Positions 1-8,960 of a DNA stretch of 10,000 bases are shown here, piece by piece. A model generated the notes under the pieces. That model worked only from the letters and a program-made list of their open reading frames with translations, searched no databases and was not told the origin of the DNA. The stretch comes from Botryococcus braunii (lineage: Eukaryota > Chlorophyta > Trebouxiophyceae). How positions within the stretch are numbered: position 1 is the stretch's first letter; each line of letters begins with the position of its first letter. Made by a program: the position numbers and the translations under genes. The stretch is from the NCBI GenBank assembly GCA_002005505.1, contig KV908463.1:311200-321199 (forward strand), given 5' to 3'.

Positions 1-223
1 TTGCGGGATCAGAAAGAAAAGACGACCACCCGTTTCTTTAGGAAATTTCGCGATTCTCAGAACCGCTCCCGACACTCCGAGAGGTATCCCAGACAATTTG
101 GTTACAACGAAATTGCAAAAAGGATATACATGTGAAGATCTGAAGTCTCCTGAAAAAAGACTTCGATGATGTTTTAGAAGACTCTCTTGGGCAGGATTAC
201 TGGTCGACCTTCACCGCTATGGG

Positions 224-252
224 GCCCCCATTGGCACTGGGCCAGTGGGGGC
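224..252. repeat. GC-rich inverted repeat (12-bp stem, 5-base loop)
   Basis: The left arm GCCCCCATTGGC (224-235) and right arm GCCAGTGGGGGC (241-252) pair over 12 positions with a single G-T wobble, around the loop ACTGG. Function is unknown. It is not followed by a T run, and a bacterial-type terminator is not expected in this genome. Confidence 0.6.
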
Positions 253-324
253 TCCGAGCGAATCGCGCGGAGTGACTCGGAGGGCTTCTGCCAGCGTGGC
301 GTTTCCTGTGGGATCCATTAGGGA

Positions 325-340
325 CTCCCCACTGGGGGAG
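325..340. repeat. Short GC inverted repeat
   Basis: CTCCCC (325-330) and GGGGAG (335-340) are perfect complements around a four-base loop, ACTG. The core resembles the hairpin 70 bases upstream, since both contain a CCACTGG-type string. The pair may be remnants of one small repeat family, but two short GC hairpins could also arise by chance. Confidence 0.45.
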
Positions 341-929
341 CCCCGAGCCTGCGCTGAGACAGACACGGTGTCTGCGACGCAGAAGTTTCGAAGGAACGCA
401 AAATATCCTGATTAGGCACGCGTTGTAGCACCGGGAGTGTAGATTCATTTCGAGGCCCCACCAAAGTCCGTGATCTTTGTTAGCATTACACACTGAGGTC
501 CAGTTGTGAATGTTCTTGGTTGCCTATCCTGCGTGTCCGTTACTGCAGACTCGAGCGGTGGTGAGCGACCTGGGGGAGGGAGGTCAGCGTCCGTAGGAGG
601 TAACTCACGGTCGTGCATGCTCTTGGACTACTACTTAAATGTTGTGATCGGTCAAAATTTACTGGTTTAGGTTGGTCCTAGCGACGTGCGACGTATCGCA
701 CAGCTTTTCGGCGTCCGTACTCTGGCTCTCGCGTGTCCTTGCTGATGCCTTCTGTTACCAGGGGAGAGCTCCTAAAGCGAGTTACAACGGCGCCTGCGTG
801 AAGCGTGAGGAGCTGCTTTCGTGCTGAAGGCACTTTGGTCTGTGCATTCGTGGTTGAAGCGGGACCATCACAGTCTCGCTAGCCAGCTACGCGCAAGTGC
901 TTATTCTATAGTACGTAGCATCGAGTACG

Positions 930-2165
930 ATGAGCAGTTTCGCTGCTGCTGTCCTGGCTGCGATGCCTGCTTGCCAGGGACTGGCAGGTTCCGATCTCCT
1001 TGCAGGGTTCTCTAGCATGCAGCACCCTGCAAGGTAGGCCCCATATGTGCGGGAAAATGTTGTTGGTGGATTCTTGAGGAAATCTGTGAGTGGTCAATGT
1101 TTTGGTTGTACCTTGCTGAAATGGACCTGCTGCTGTCAATGTAGATGGGGCTTGAACATGTTCAAAGCTCACTGTGTTCTGGTTATGGTCATTTGTACAT
1201 GAGTCTGAACTTACATGCACAGGGGAACGGCCAGCAAGCAGCGCAAGGGGCGGGTGTCAAGTCCTGTCCCTGTGCCTGTTACCAACAACGGTTCAGGGAC
1301 GTTTGATGTGGGGGCCAGCGTGGAGGGAAGTGCATGCAGTCCACCAAGGTGAGGCAGTTGATGCCCCATGCTTGCTTCTAGTGCTTTTCACGAGATGTGG
1401 GAATTTTTATTTGAAAACATGAACTGATGTTGGCTCTGAGGGAATGTTGACTTGCCAAGCAAGTGAGCAAGGCAATATTTTTGTAGGCATTTCATTATGT
1501 GGGTAGTGCGCCTGAAAAGCTGTTGAGAAGCAACCGTTTTGGGGTGATATGGACCGCTGGGGGCTTCGTGCGAGATGGCCAGAAATTACAATTAAAAGAT
1601 CATGAGGATGTGTGCTTTGTGGAACAGCTGAGCTACGTGAACACCTGGCAAGCATTGTGTCTAACTCTGCTATGTCTGGTGTGCGCATGCGTTGCCTCTC
1701 TCTAAGCAAAGCAAGGAGCCAAGCCTAATGCTCTGTTGTGTTTGCTTGTGGAGCAGGACGACAAGGTATGCTGGAACTCGGAGAGCTGTTGCTCCCACGC
1801 ATTGTATAGCTTCTTCAAAGACGCGCAAGCGCCGACGACCCACAGGTGGCTCTGGCGGGGGTGATGAAGACATTTTCGAAGACAGTGATGGTGGCGGCAT
1901 TTTCATAGGGGGCAGTGATGGCTGGAATGGTGGATATGGTGGAGACAATGGCCGTGGGGATGAAGGAATGTCAGGCTGGGATCACAACGATGGCAATGCA
2001 TCTTGGATGTGGCGTGCCCTCTGCCTTTGCAGCGTCATCCAATCAGTCCACTACATGCTCACTGCCGATAATGAGGCTGCTCGGAAAGCTTCTGGCTTCG
2101 CTGCACTCACGCATGCATTGTACGCGCCTCAGCATAGGACATTCCAATGCATTTCTGCAGCCTGA
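930..2165 (+). CDS. Spliced gene: putative organelle-targeted Gly/Asp-rich protein with one hydrophobic segment
   Basis: I do not recognise a named family. The model has three exons, 930-1033, 1223-1348 and 1757-2165, joined by GT-AG introns of 189 and 408 bases. Both introns are phase 2, and both junctions keep one frame open for 212 codons. The start is the first ATG after an in-frame TAG at 909-911. Residues 1-35 are Ala/Ser-rich with a single acidic residue, like a plastid or mitochondrial transit peptide. Basic clusters follow at about 40-45 (KQRKGR) and 98-104 (KTRKRRR). Residues 107-157 are Gly/Asp-rich with spaced aromatic residues. Residues 160-179 (W-x-W-R-A-L-C-L-C) form a short hydrophobic stretch that could be a membrane segment, and an Ala-rich helix-like tail ends at residue 212. 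The Arg/Lys cluster could instead be a nuclear localisation signal. The C-terminus is uncertain, because a good acceptor (TTTCTGCAG) ends at 2160, just before the stop. An organelle membrane protein of unknown function is my inference. Confidence 0.5.
1034..1222 (+). other. Intron 1 of the Gly/Asp-rich protein gene
   Basis: The donor is CTGCAAG followed by GTAGG, and the acceptor is TTACATGCACAG. The 189-base length suits plant introns. Splicing joins codon 35 across the junction (AG plus G) and yields an open frame. It would place a break right after the transit-peptide-like exon, a common arrangement for organelle-targeted proteins. Confidence 0.5.
1349..1756 (+). other. Intron 2 of the Gly/Asp-rich protein gene
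   Basis: The donor is CCACCAAG followed by GTGAGG, and the acceptor is the T/G-rich TTTGCTTGTGGAGCAG. The 408-base intron contains stops in the exon frame and is T-rich toward its 3' part. I saw no further exon inside it that is needed to keep frame. Confidence 0.5.
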
Positions 2166-3731
2166 TTGAGGCTACAAGCATCATTGTGAAACACGGCCTG
2201 AGGGTGCCTGCACCGGCGGTAAAAGTTTTGTTTGAAACGGATGAATCCATCCGAAAGTTCCCCGATACCTGTCTGTGGGTGCACCTTCCATGTACCAATC
2301 CGTGGCATGTTTTGCTGCCATTTGTATTTTACAGTCCTGGTGAGATTGTACTGCACCTGAAGGAAGAGGTGAGGGAATGGAATGTTATTTCGGATACACT
2401 TAGGCATGGTCAAACGATTTTTCTTTGGCCAATCTCAAGTTTTTACTGGGTATCGATTTCCTTATTCAGCCCTTTTTGCAAGTGTTTGCTCCAGCAGCAC
2501 GTTGTTGGTTGTGTAATGCCCCATTTCCCAGCTTAGGCAGCCTGCATATTTCTAGGCTTTAGCATAGGGTATCCTGGAGAAGATTAGATGTATGTTATGT
2601 AAAATGTTGGGCAGGGCTGTACAAAATATTGCGGGCATATTATAAGTTGTACTTCTATATTTGGGTTCTGGATTTTGGAACTGAACAAGGCCTGGAGGAA
2701 TTGGCAGTCCGCAGTTTTGACTTGCAAAGTCAGCAAAACTGGCATATGGTATGGTAAAACAGTCGGCAAGTGACCTCAGGAACAATACGGTAGCAAACTT
2801 TTTAGATAACAAATTGCCATTGAGACTACGGTAGCCGGATTACTTTTCTCTGGAGAGGCAGGTGAAGCATGAGGATCCATGAAAAGGACCCCCACTTTTT
2901 GTAGCTGGTATGAATTCCACAAGAACGGGTGATGGCACTGGGTGATGGGCTATGTGGTGAACAACAGGCACAGTCGCTGTCATCACTGCAGTCCCTTGTA
3001 GGTCTCCTCTGCTAGTTGCTCTGCGAAGCTGCTTTATGTTGAATGGTATACTGAAGGATATGAAAGTCTCATGTTGCGCCTGTGTTGGCATTCCTGTAAG
3101 CCTGAGATGGTCTGCGCTCAGCAGGCTCAGCTACAACTTAACTGTAATTGGGATGCCTGCCGCTCTGCAAAGTGTGGGTTTCGTGATGGTGTGCCCATGA
3201 TCAGTAATACTGTGCTGTCTGCATTCGCCTTAGAGGGCAAGTACATTGGTCATGATACTTTCAGGCGCAAGTGTTACATGCTTGCATTCATGTGGCAGCG
3301 ACGCAACCTTCACACGATATAGGGTGATGACGCAACCCTCAACTATGCACTGCTCTTATTAAAGAGAAAAGCCCGAGTGTTACTCTATTCCCCACACGCG
3401 TGGTCGGCAAACCTGCACCTCCTTGTGCATTAGTTGCGTCAATGTTTCTGTCATCACTGTGTTCCCTGGTCCAGTTCCAGTTGAAGCAAGGTCCAAGAAG
3501 CCTTGCCAACATTCTTATGATGAGTAATTCACCTGCTCACATTGTGGCTTAAGTAAGGCCTAGAATTTAGGTGGTGTTCAGTTGATGAAAGCCCCAGATT
3601 TGTAATATAAACCTATGAAACCGGTCGGAAGGTCTGCAGTCATAAAAAAGCTCCGAAGCTCCGGTAGGGCGAGTGGGACGTTGGGGCAAGTGCACAGACA
3701 TTCTTCGCCACTCTACTAGTAGTAATGCACT

Positions 3732-3746
3732 TGAGCCTGAGGCTCA
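3732..3746. repeat. Small inverted repeat
   Basis: TGAGCC and GGCTCA form a perfect six-base dyad around TGA. It lies about 25 bases before the heat-shock-element-like site. This is a sequence observation only, with no known role. Confidence 0.4.
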
Positions 3747-3768
3747 TCAGGACAATGGTTCACGACTG

Positions 3769-3786
3769 GAATGTTCTCGAACCTTG
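3769..3786. promoter_or_regulatory. Heat-shock-element-like motif
   Basis: The sequence reads GAA-TG-TTC-TC-GAA-CC-TTG. That is three perfect alternating nGAAn units plus a near-perfect fourth, the binding-site form used by trimeric heat shock factors in eukaryotes. No TATA box or convincing downstream gene is visible within a few hundred bases, so a promoter role is not shown. Nine fixed bases make chance occurrence in 10 kb unlikely but not negligible. Confidence 0.3.
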
Positions 3787-4648
3787 GAACACTGAAGCTG
3801 TGTTTGCATCCTAAAAGAAAAACCCGCACAGGTCAAGTCACCCCCAAGGCTGGGCCACTGTCACTCCCCGTGAAAATCTCCCACGCTCAATTGGAACCTC
3901 ATGTGGGCAGAGGGTTCACTTTCCCTTGTGGAGGTAGTGCACGACAATAACCTCCCAGCTGCCATCCTTAATCACTGGCCACTCTTGAGCACCACCTTGG
4001 CTTCTCCCCTCTCCACTGACTCATGTGAGGGATTCTACGACTTCATCGCAATTTCATATCATGGGCACGGCCATCCTTGTATATGGCATATTAAATAATC
4101 CGCTCAGTTCGGTTTGGGGAATCAGGTTGTGCTGACCCCAATCCAAGGAGACCTCACAACTGACTTCGAAGGCCACTTTTGCTCCGATCCAGTGAGCCCT
4201 CTAATCAAAATTGGGAAGGCCTCACCAGAAAGCAACCATGAAACAGTGATTGCCCATCTATCCCTTGGGAAGCTGGTTTGTTTACACTCTCAGGACAATG
4301 GTGCTGCTGAAGTTCTGTCTGGAATACCGTGTTGTGCTCTGCTGCTGACGTACTGTCTGGAAAATGGTGTTAAGTGTGCATGACGTGGCACCAGCAGTCT
4401 TCTTAAGCAGACCCACGTGTCTGGCATGCCAAGAGTAAAATTTTTGACATGCCACCACTAACCATAAACGCGTGCGTGACATGTGATATGCAACCAAGGA
4501 GCTGGACTGCAGTGTTATAGAGCTTTAAACCGAAGGAGTGCTCCCGCAAGGTCCCAGACTCCCTGCATACCACAGAAACCGTGCCTACCGTGCTTCACAT
4601 CCACCATACGCATGCACATCCCGCATCAGATCAAAGCGTGCGTGAGCG

Positions 4649-4943
<295 letters not shown>

Positions 4944-4974
4944 TGGTCCTAGGAGGATGCGCATGTATGTGTGT

Positions 4975-4987
4975 GGGGGGGGGGGGG
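4975..4987. repeat. Poly-G run (13 bases)
   Basis: A run of 13 G residues lies in the G-rich spacer between the two large microsatellite arrays. Its length is liable to sequencing error. Confidence 0.9.
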
Positions 4988-5073
4988 AGAGCCTTTGCGT
5001 GCGAATGAAACGAGAGAGGGAGCGAATTAAATTAGAGAAGGGTGGAAAGGGAGGTAATGGGGGTTGTGTGTGT

Positions 5074-5102
5074 GGGGGGGGGGGGTAGGGGAGGGGAGGG
5101 GG
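5074..5102 (+). other. G-quadruplex-forming sequence
   Basis: Four G tracts (5074-5085, 5088-5091, 5093-5096, 5098-5102) are separated by loops of one or two bases. This meets the standard sequence rule for a stable intramolecular G-quadruplex with short loops. Formation in vivo is not shown. Confidence 0.7.
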
Positions 5103-5229
5103 ACCAGAATTGGGAGGGATGTGGGCGACAAAGTGGGCCATATGCAAAAAACCAGGCGAACCAAGAAACGTACTCCTTGAAGGCTTGAATCACAGAAATT
5201 CATGGCTTCATGGGTGGCTGGGTAGGTAT

Positions 5230-5231
<2 letters not shown>

Positions 5232-5274
<43 letters not shown>

Positions 5275-5294
5275 GTGGGTGTATGTGTGTGTGT

Positions 5295-5363
<69 letters not shown>
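5232..5363. repeat. (GT)n microsatellite, interrupted
   Basis: GT units fill 5232-5272 and 5297-5363, separated by a degenerate spacer (TGTTGTGGGTGTATG and similar). The second part is a 67-base pure array and is complementary to the CA array that starts at 5398. Confidence 0.97.
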
Positions 5364-5364
<1 letters not shown>

Positions 5365-5396
5365 AAATGCGCACACGTATGCACTCGACCATTCAT

Positions 5397-5629
<233 letters not shown>

Positions 5630-5632
5630 AGT

Positions 5633-5747
5633 AATAATCAAGGTGCTGGGACGTTGGTGGATGAGAGCACCAGAAAAGAGGGGTGTTGACCTCCAGCAAT
5701 AATCAAGGTGCTGGGCCTCATGTGACGCTAGAAACTAAAAAAGGGGC
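5633..5747. repeat. Imperfect tandem duplication, ~65-bp unit
   Basis: The 18-base string AATAATCAAGGTGCTGGG occurs at 5633-5650 and again at 5698-5715, a spacing of 65. A second match follows in each copy (GAAAAGAGGGGTGTT near 5672 and CTAAAAAAGGGGCGTT near 5735), at offsets of about 41 and 39. This fits an old tandem duplication at the edge of the microsatellite block. A further AAGAGGGGTGT appears at 5790-5800. Confidence 0.65.
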
Positions 5748-6434
5748 GTTAAGGTATAGGCACAAGCATGATTATACAAATAGACATGCAAGAGGGGTGT
5801 CAGATTGGCACGAAGGCTGCACCTGTACAAGGGTCTTTGACAGGCCCACCAAAAGTTGGCCGCACACACTTGCCCGCTTGCATCAGCGCAAATGCTGCGC
5901 CACCAAAGGACACACACAGACACGGTGCTCAACAGCTCGTTGTGAGGGATGCTTGTGAGATGAGAATATGGGCATTGCAAACCCTGAATGGCTGTACGCT
6001 TTATGATTTCAAGAGAACCGTCGAGATATCGACGCCTCCACAATCAATCTATGAAGTTTACCAGAGGAGATGCCACTTTGATGGGACCCATGTGCGTTGG
6101 GATTGGGGTTGGGGCACCACACAAGCGTGGGACACCACGAAAGTTCCTTATCCCTGGTTCTACAACCCTCATATTCCAGCATCGCGCTAAAGCTTTGTGT
6201 TGGTGAGCGCAATGTGCTCGACACAATTACCACTTGTTTTCACAAAGATCGCCTGTGGAATGCATTATCCAGCTTGACAATGAGGAAGTCGGGAGGTAGA
6301 GCGCTCCACTAGTAGTCCACGTGGCAAACAGGCCAAGCCACAGAGAAAGGCGCCATTTCTGTAACTTTCGGCACCACGTGCAAAGGATGCTCTACCCTCA
6401 CAATATACTAGCCCCCATCATGCATAGTACAGCT
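5748..6434. other. Stretch without a recognisable gene, downstream of the minus-strand gene
   Basis: It lies between the duplication and the 3' end of the minus-strand Cys-rich gene, and may include that gene's 3' UTR. One plus-strand frame (5768-6190) is open for 140 codons but matches no family I know and has no clear transit, signal or domain features. I found no obvious polyadenylation signal. CCACGTGG occurs at 6317-6324. Confidence 0.4.
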
Positions 6435-6923
6435 TCAACGAAACTGGTCTTTTGCAACCACGACGGCTTGGGAGATCTCCTTGTGAACTTGGGCCAGGAG
6501 TTCGGGGGGGTTGAGTATGGGATCAGTGGTAGCTCCTACAAGATAAAAATGCGACACATTGCAGGCTACAATCGAAGCTTGTGAAACATGTGTCCAGGGG
6601 TCGGTCACGCGTTCCTTGCCACATGCCTCCAGCAAGAGAACATCCCATGAAGAGAACCACGTGGCCATGCAAAATTGACAATGAGTGCGATTATGCAGGG
6701 AGGTGGGGCCCAGTGTGTCCTCACTGCCATTGATGACGTCAGCTGCCTTTTCTGTAGTGGCAAACCCATTCACAGTTGCCAATAAGAGCCGGAAATTTGG
6801 ATCGCAGCTGCATCCCTGCGGCGCGTCATTGCCTGCCACCCTCAGATGCAGGTGCCACACTGCCAGATCTCCATCTACCCATGCTTCCACTCTCCCGCCC
6901 CCCTCCCTCCCAACAAACAAAAA

Positions 6924-7010
<87 letters not shown>

Positions 7011-7213
7011 AGAGAGGGGAAGGGGAGCAAGAGAAAATAGAAAGAGGAGAGGAGTGGGTGGAAGATAGAGGGGCGGGGAGAGAGAGGGAGAAACTGAAGG
7101 TATTAAAGGGAAATGTAAGGAAAAGGGAGACTGCGAGACAGAGAGAGAGGTTGGGGGGGGGGGGGAGGGAGGGAGGGAAAGAGGGAAAGGGTGCGCGCGC
7201 GTGTCTGTCTGTC

Positions 7214-7308
<95 letters not shown>

Positions 7309-8426
7309 TGGGTGGGTGTGCATGTTTTGGGGGGAGGGGGTGAGAATGGAGAGGGGCTGGTGGAGAGGATGAACTGTATGTGAGAGGAAGGGGAGAGAGA
7401 GGGGGGGGGAAGGAGAAAGAGACAGAGAGATAGAGTGGGAATATACCCTGCCATGATCAGCTAGGCCCTTCAGGATAGGCAACAGGGAATGCAAATAGAG
7501 GGCAGCCACAGACTACTTCTGATGGCATCAGACCGGGTGTCACTCAAGAAGTTTGGGGCCTTGGAGCAGAGATGGGTTATCCGTACCGCTTCTACCATAG
7601 CTCGAACCCCTGGGCAGCAATTGCTGGGCACGTTTTCCCCATACACCTCTTTTGCAGTAGCAGCCACTACTTCACAGCTAGCCCCAGCAAGCTTCCCTGC
7701 CACCTTGCCCACAGACGTTTGGAGCTGAGAACATTCTGGGACTAGCATTATCTTCTGCATTGCAGCACTGCATGCTGTCTGTGCCTTCACCCCTGCACCA
7801 TGATCACTCCAAAATGATCAGCACCCACCACTCCATTTTTACATTTTACAGCAGAATACCAGTATACGCAGGCAAGCCCCAGCATCCTGGGTGCATGATT
7901 TATATAGGAGCCAGATAATACCTTTTCATCATGCATGAAGACAGTGAGTGACAAACTTTTCAGACAGAAGTGCATGGAGTGTCGCAGACGGACAGTTTGC
8001 AGCTGTAAGATGTGACAAAGGATGATGGTGGTTAGGATAACATGGCAATGATCTGTAGTGCTGGTCTCTGTCTATCAGATATGTGGCCTTTTGCAGTCCA
8101 TATTTCTGTTTGGGTGCTTTTATTTCACCAGGAACAACTTCACTTCTCAGAACAAAAGGTGCCTTGGTTTATTTGGGCTTCCCATGACGTATTCGACAAA
8201 TATTTCAGCCTTCAGGTCAAAAACAAGGGGGTTTCCTTGCCCAGAGTATTACGAGATGCAGCTGACGGTTGCAATGCAAACACTGTCGGACATCACTACA
8301 GTTGCTTAAGACTGATGCAACACTCGAACCATATTTGTTCCGATTGCACCGAATCAGCTTACCGACTTGAAAAATCAGGAGTAAAATTGATACGACGCTG
8401 ACGGTCGTCGCCATCTGCGGTGCCAT
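6435..8426 (-). CDS. Spliced gene: secreted Cys-rich protein, lipid-transfer-protein-like (candidate)
   Basis: The model runs 8426-8363, 7792-7587 and then from 6815 toward 6435. The phases agree at both junctions: Gly22 is split 1+2 at the first, and the second falls between codons. The start is the first ATG after an in-frame TAG. Residues 1-25 form a classic signal peptide: a polar start, the hydrophobic core VSVVSILLLIFQV, and likely cleavage after Val-Lys-Ala. The mature part begins QTAC. It has cysteines at residues 29, 42 and 61, a Cys-Cys pair at 80-81 preceded by VPSN, and a Cys-Ser-Cys at 92-94, ten residues after the pair. A CC plus CxC arrangement after a signal peptide is the signature of plant non-specific lipid-transfer and related eight-cysteine proteins. 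Those are small apoplastic helical proteins that bind lipids. Here the spacings of the first cysteines are long and one cysteine is extra. The 3' end is uncertain: exon 3 may read straight to the TGA at 6435-6437 (126 codons), or a further intron may lie from about A|GTGAGG to TTGTAG|GA. The last two expected cysteines are not securely placed, so this may be a divergent relative or an aged copy. Confidence 0.45.
6927..7007. repeat. (CA)n microsatellite
   Basis: A pure array of about 40 CA units is preceded by an AAACAAAC transition and followed by a GA-rich purine stretch. It is the inverted partner of the GT array at 7218-7307. Confidence 0.97.
7008..7190. repeat. Purine-rich low-complexity tract with poly-G run
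   Basis: The plus strand is almost all purine (GA, GGGA and AAAG mixtures). It includes 13 consecutive G residues at 7153-7165 followed by GGGA repeats, which can form a G-quadruplex. On the minus strand this is a long pyrimidine tract inside the proposed intron. Confidence 0.85.
7191..7307. repeat. (GC)n-(TCTG)n-(GT)n microsatellite
   Basis: A short GC-alternating start leads through four TCTG units (about 7203-7219) into about 45 GT units ending at 7307. Motif drift from one unit to the next is typical of compound microsatellites. Confidence 0.97.
7320..7440. repeat. Purine-rich low-complexity tract
   Basis: A G/A-rich stretch with runs of up to eight or nine G residues, ending in GAGA-type repeats. 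It extends the second microsatellite block and should not be read as coding. Confidence 0.8.
7793..8362 (-). other. Intron 1 of the Cys-rich secreted protein gene
   Basis: The donor is a strong one, CAAGTCG followed by GTAAGC, directly after the signal-peptide exon. The acceptor is GATCATGGTGCAG, of moderate quality. The 570-base intron holds a second, better acceptor (CACATCTTACAG, exon side at 8002) and a donor at 7921-7920, which together bracket an 81-base cassette described under findings. Confidence 0.4.
7899..7906 (-). promoter_or_regulatory. TATA-box-like sequence
   Basis: The minus strand reads TATATAAA, a perfect plant TATA consensus, about 107 bases upstream of the proposed exon 2 (which starts at 7792). 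It falls in intron 1 of the model. It could be a chance AT-rich word or an internal promoter. Confidence 0.25.
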
Positions 8427-8960
8427 GAGCACCCCAGCTTCGAAATAAGTGCCCTGCTATTCCAAACACCGGCCTTCAGAACTTTCTCAACTTCGATTAA
8501 AACATCAATTGATGTGATTTGATGTCGAAAGAATTGATCGGGCACTCGACGGAGGAGCACCAACGTTGCAGGATCGATGGTCAGATTACTTCTGCCAGTT
8601 CCACCTAGTAATCAACAAGCAAATCACAGTGTACAAAACATTTACACCCAATAGGGTTGAGTAGCGTTTATGGCACTCCTTCACCCTCATTGTCTCACAG
8701 ACATCGGGTTGCGAACAACACATCCAGATGTTGCGTCACAAGTCCTGAATCACTCGTGTCTTACCGATAACAACAAGTTCACTGCCCTAGCTGGACGCTT
8801 TCAGAAACTCACGATCTTTTTCCCTTGCAACTTTTGAACTTAAGGGCTTTCGAAACACTGGGAGATCTTTTACTGCCAGCACAGACTCGTCTCGATGTCA
8901 ATCCGACAAATCTGAAGCTCAGATTCTCACCTAGGAGATAGATTATCGATCACCAATCCG
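8427..8960. other. Upstream flank of the minus-strand gene; no other gene seen
   Basis: This should contain the 5' UTR and promoter of the Cys-rich gene. An open minus-strand frame of about 60 codons at 8375-8563 overlaps the signal-peptide exon in another frame and ends in a stop, so I treat it as leader sequence. A 14-base perfect palindrome lies at 8502-8515. Confidence 0.4.
8502..8515. repeat. Perfect palindrome ACATCAATTGATGT
   Basis: A self-complementary 14-mer lies about 76 bases upstream of the proposed start codon of the minus-strand gene. The same arms (ACATCAA / TTGATGT) recur at 9384-9399 around two A residues. Such a dyad can be a binding site for a dimeric regulator, but that is speculative. 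Confidence 0.5.

Larger units (their letters stand above)
1..929. other. Gene-free left flank; includes probable 5' region of the 930-2165 gene
   Basis: I see no convincing coding region here. The longest open frames are short and of arbitrary composition. The part near 600-929 presumably holds the promoter and 5' UTR of the plus-strand gene that starts at 930, but I find no clear TATA box. Two small GC-rich hairpins lie at 224-252 and 325-340 and are listed separately. Confidence 0.5.
2166..4651. other. Stretch without a recognisable gene
   Basis: Open frames of 60-130 codons occur on both strands, the longest at 2138-2536 (+), but their composition is unremarkable and their number fits chance. 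The first few hundred bases are probably 3' UTR of the upstream gene, although I could not point to a clear polyadenylation signal. A heat-shock-element-like site at 3769-3786 and a small hairpin at 3732-3746 are listed separately. Some of these frames could be exons of an unrecognised split gene. Confidence 0.45.
6816..7586 (-). other. Intron 2 of the Cys-rich secreted protein gene, filled with microsatellites
   Basis: The donor is GAAGCG followed by GTACGG and the acceptor is GACGCGCCGCAG. Splicing joins VRAMVEA to GCSCDPNF in frame. Most of the 771 bases are low-complexity DNA: CA, purine and GT tracts at 6927-7440. The acceptor lacks a strong pyrimidine tract immediately upstream, which lowers confidence in the exact junction. 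Confidence 0.4.

Noticed and set aside
197..493. Minus-strand 98-codon frame in the left flank
   Set aside because: Basic, low-conservation-looking composition driven by the GC-rich hairpin region, with no recognisable features.
2138..2536. Plus-strand frame of about 130 codons overlapping the end of the Gly/Asp-rich gene
   Set aside because: One or two frames this long are expected by chance in 10 kb. No donor in exon 3 connects to the good acceptor at 2160 in the right phase without deleting the hydrophobic segment. It could still be part of an alternative 3' end.
3901..4383. Two consecutive plus-strand frames (3901-4098 and 4114-4383)
   Set aside because: Both are short, unlike each other and unlike known families, and no splice arrangement clearly joins them.
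5768..6190. Plus-strand frame of 140 codons
   Set aside because: No recognisable domain, targeting signal or splice partners, and its length is near the chance expectation. Left as non-coding pending expression data.
6317..6664. Two perfect CCACGTGG G-box words (6317-6324 and 6657-6664) and a CACGTG at 6375-6380
   Set aside because: They lie at the 3' end of the proposed minus-strand gene, not in a promoter, and CACGTG is expected two or three times per 10 kb. Not enough to call regulatory sites.
6435..7454. A single 339-codon minus-strand open frame
   Set aside because: Its middle translates CA/GT and GA microsatellites (Thr-His, Cys-Val and Ser-Leu/Pro runs). Only the part from 6815 downward has normal protein character, so I used that part as an exon instead.
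8375..8563. Minus-strand frame of about 62 codons upstream of the Cys-rich gene
   Set aside because: It has no ATG start, overlaps the signal-peptide exon in a different frame and ends in a stop inside that exon. It is more likely leader sequence than a separate gene.
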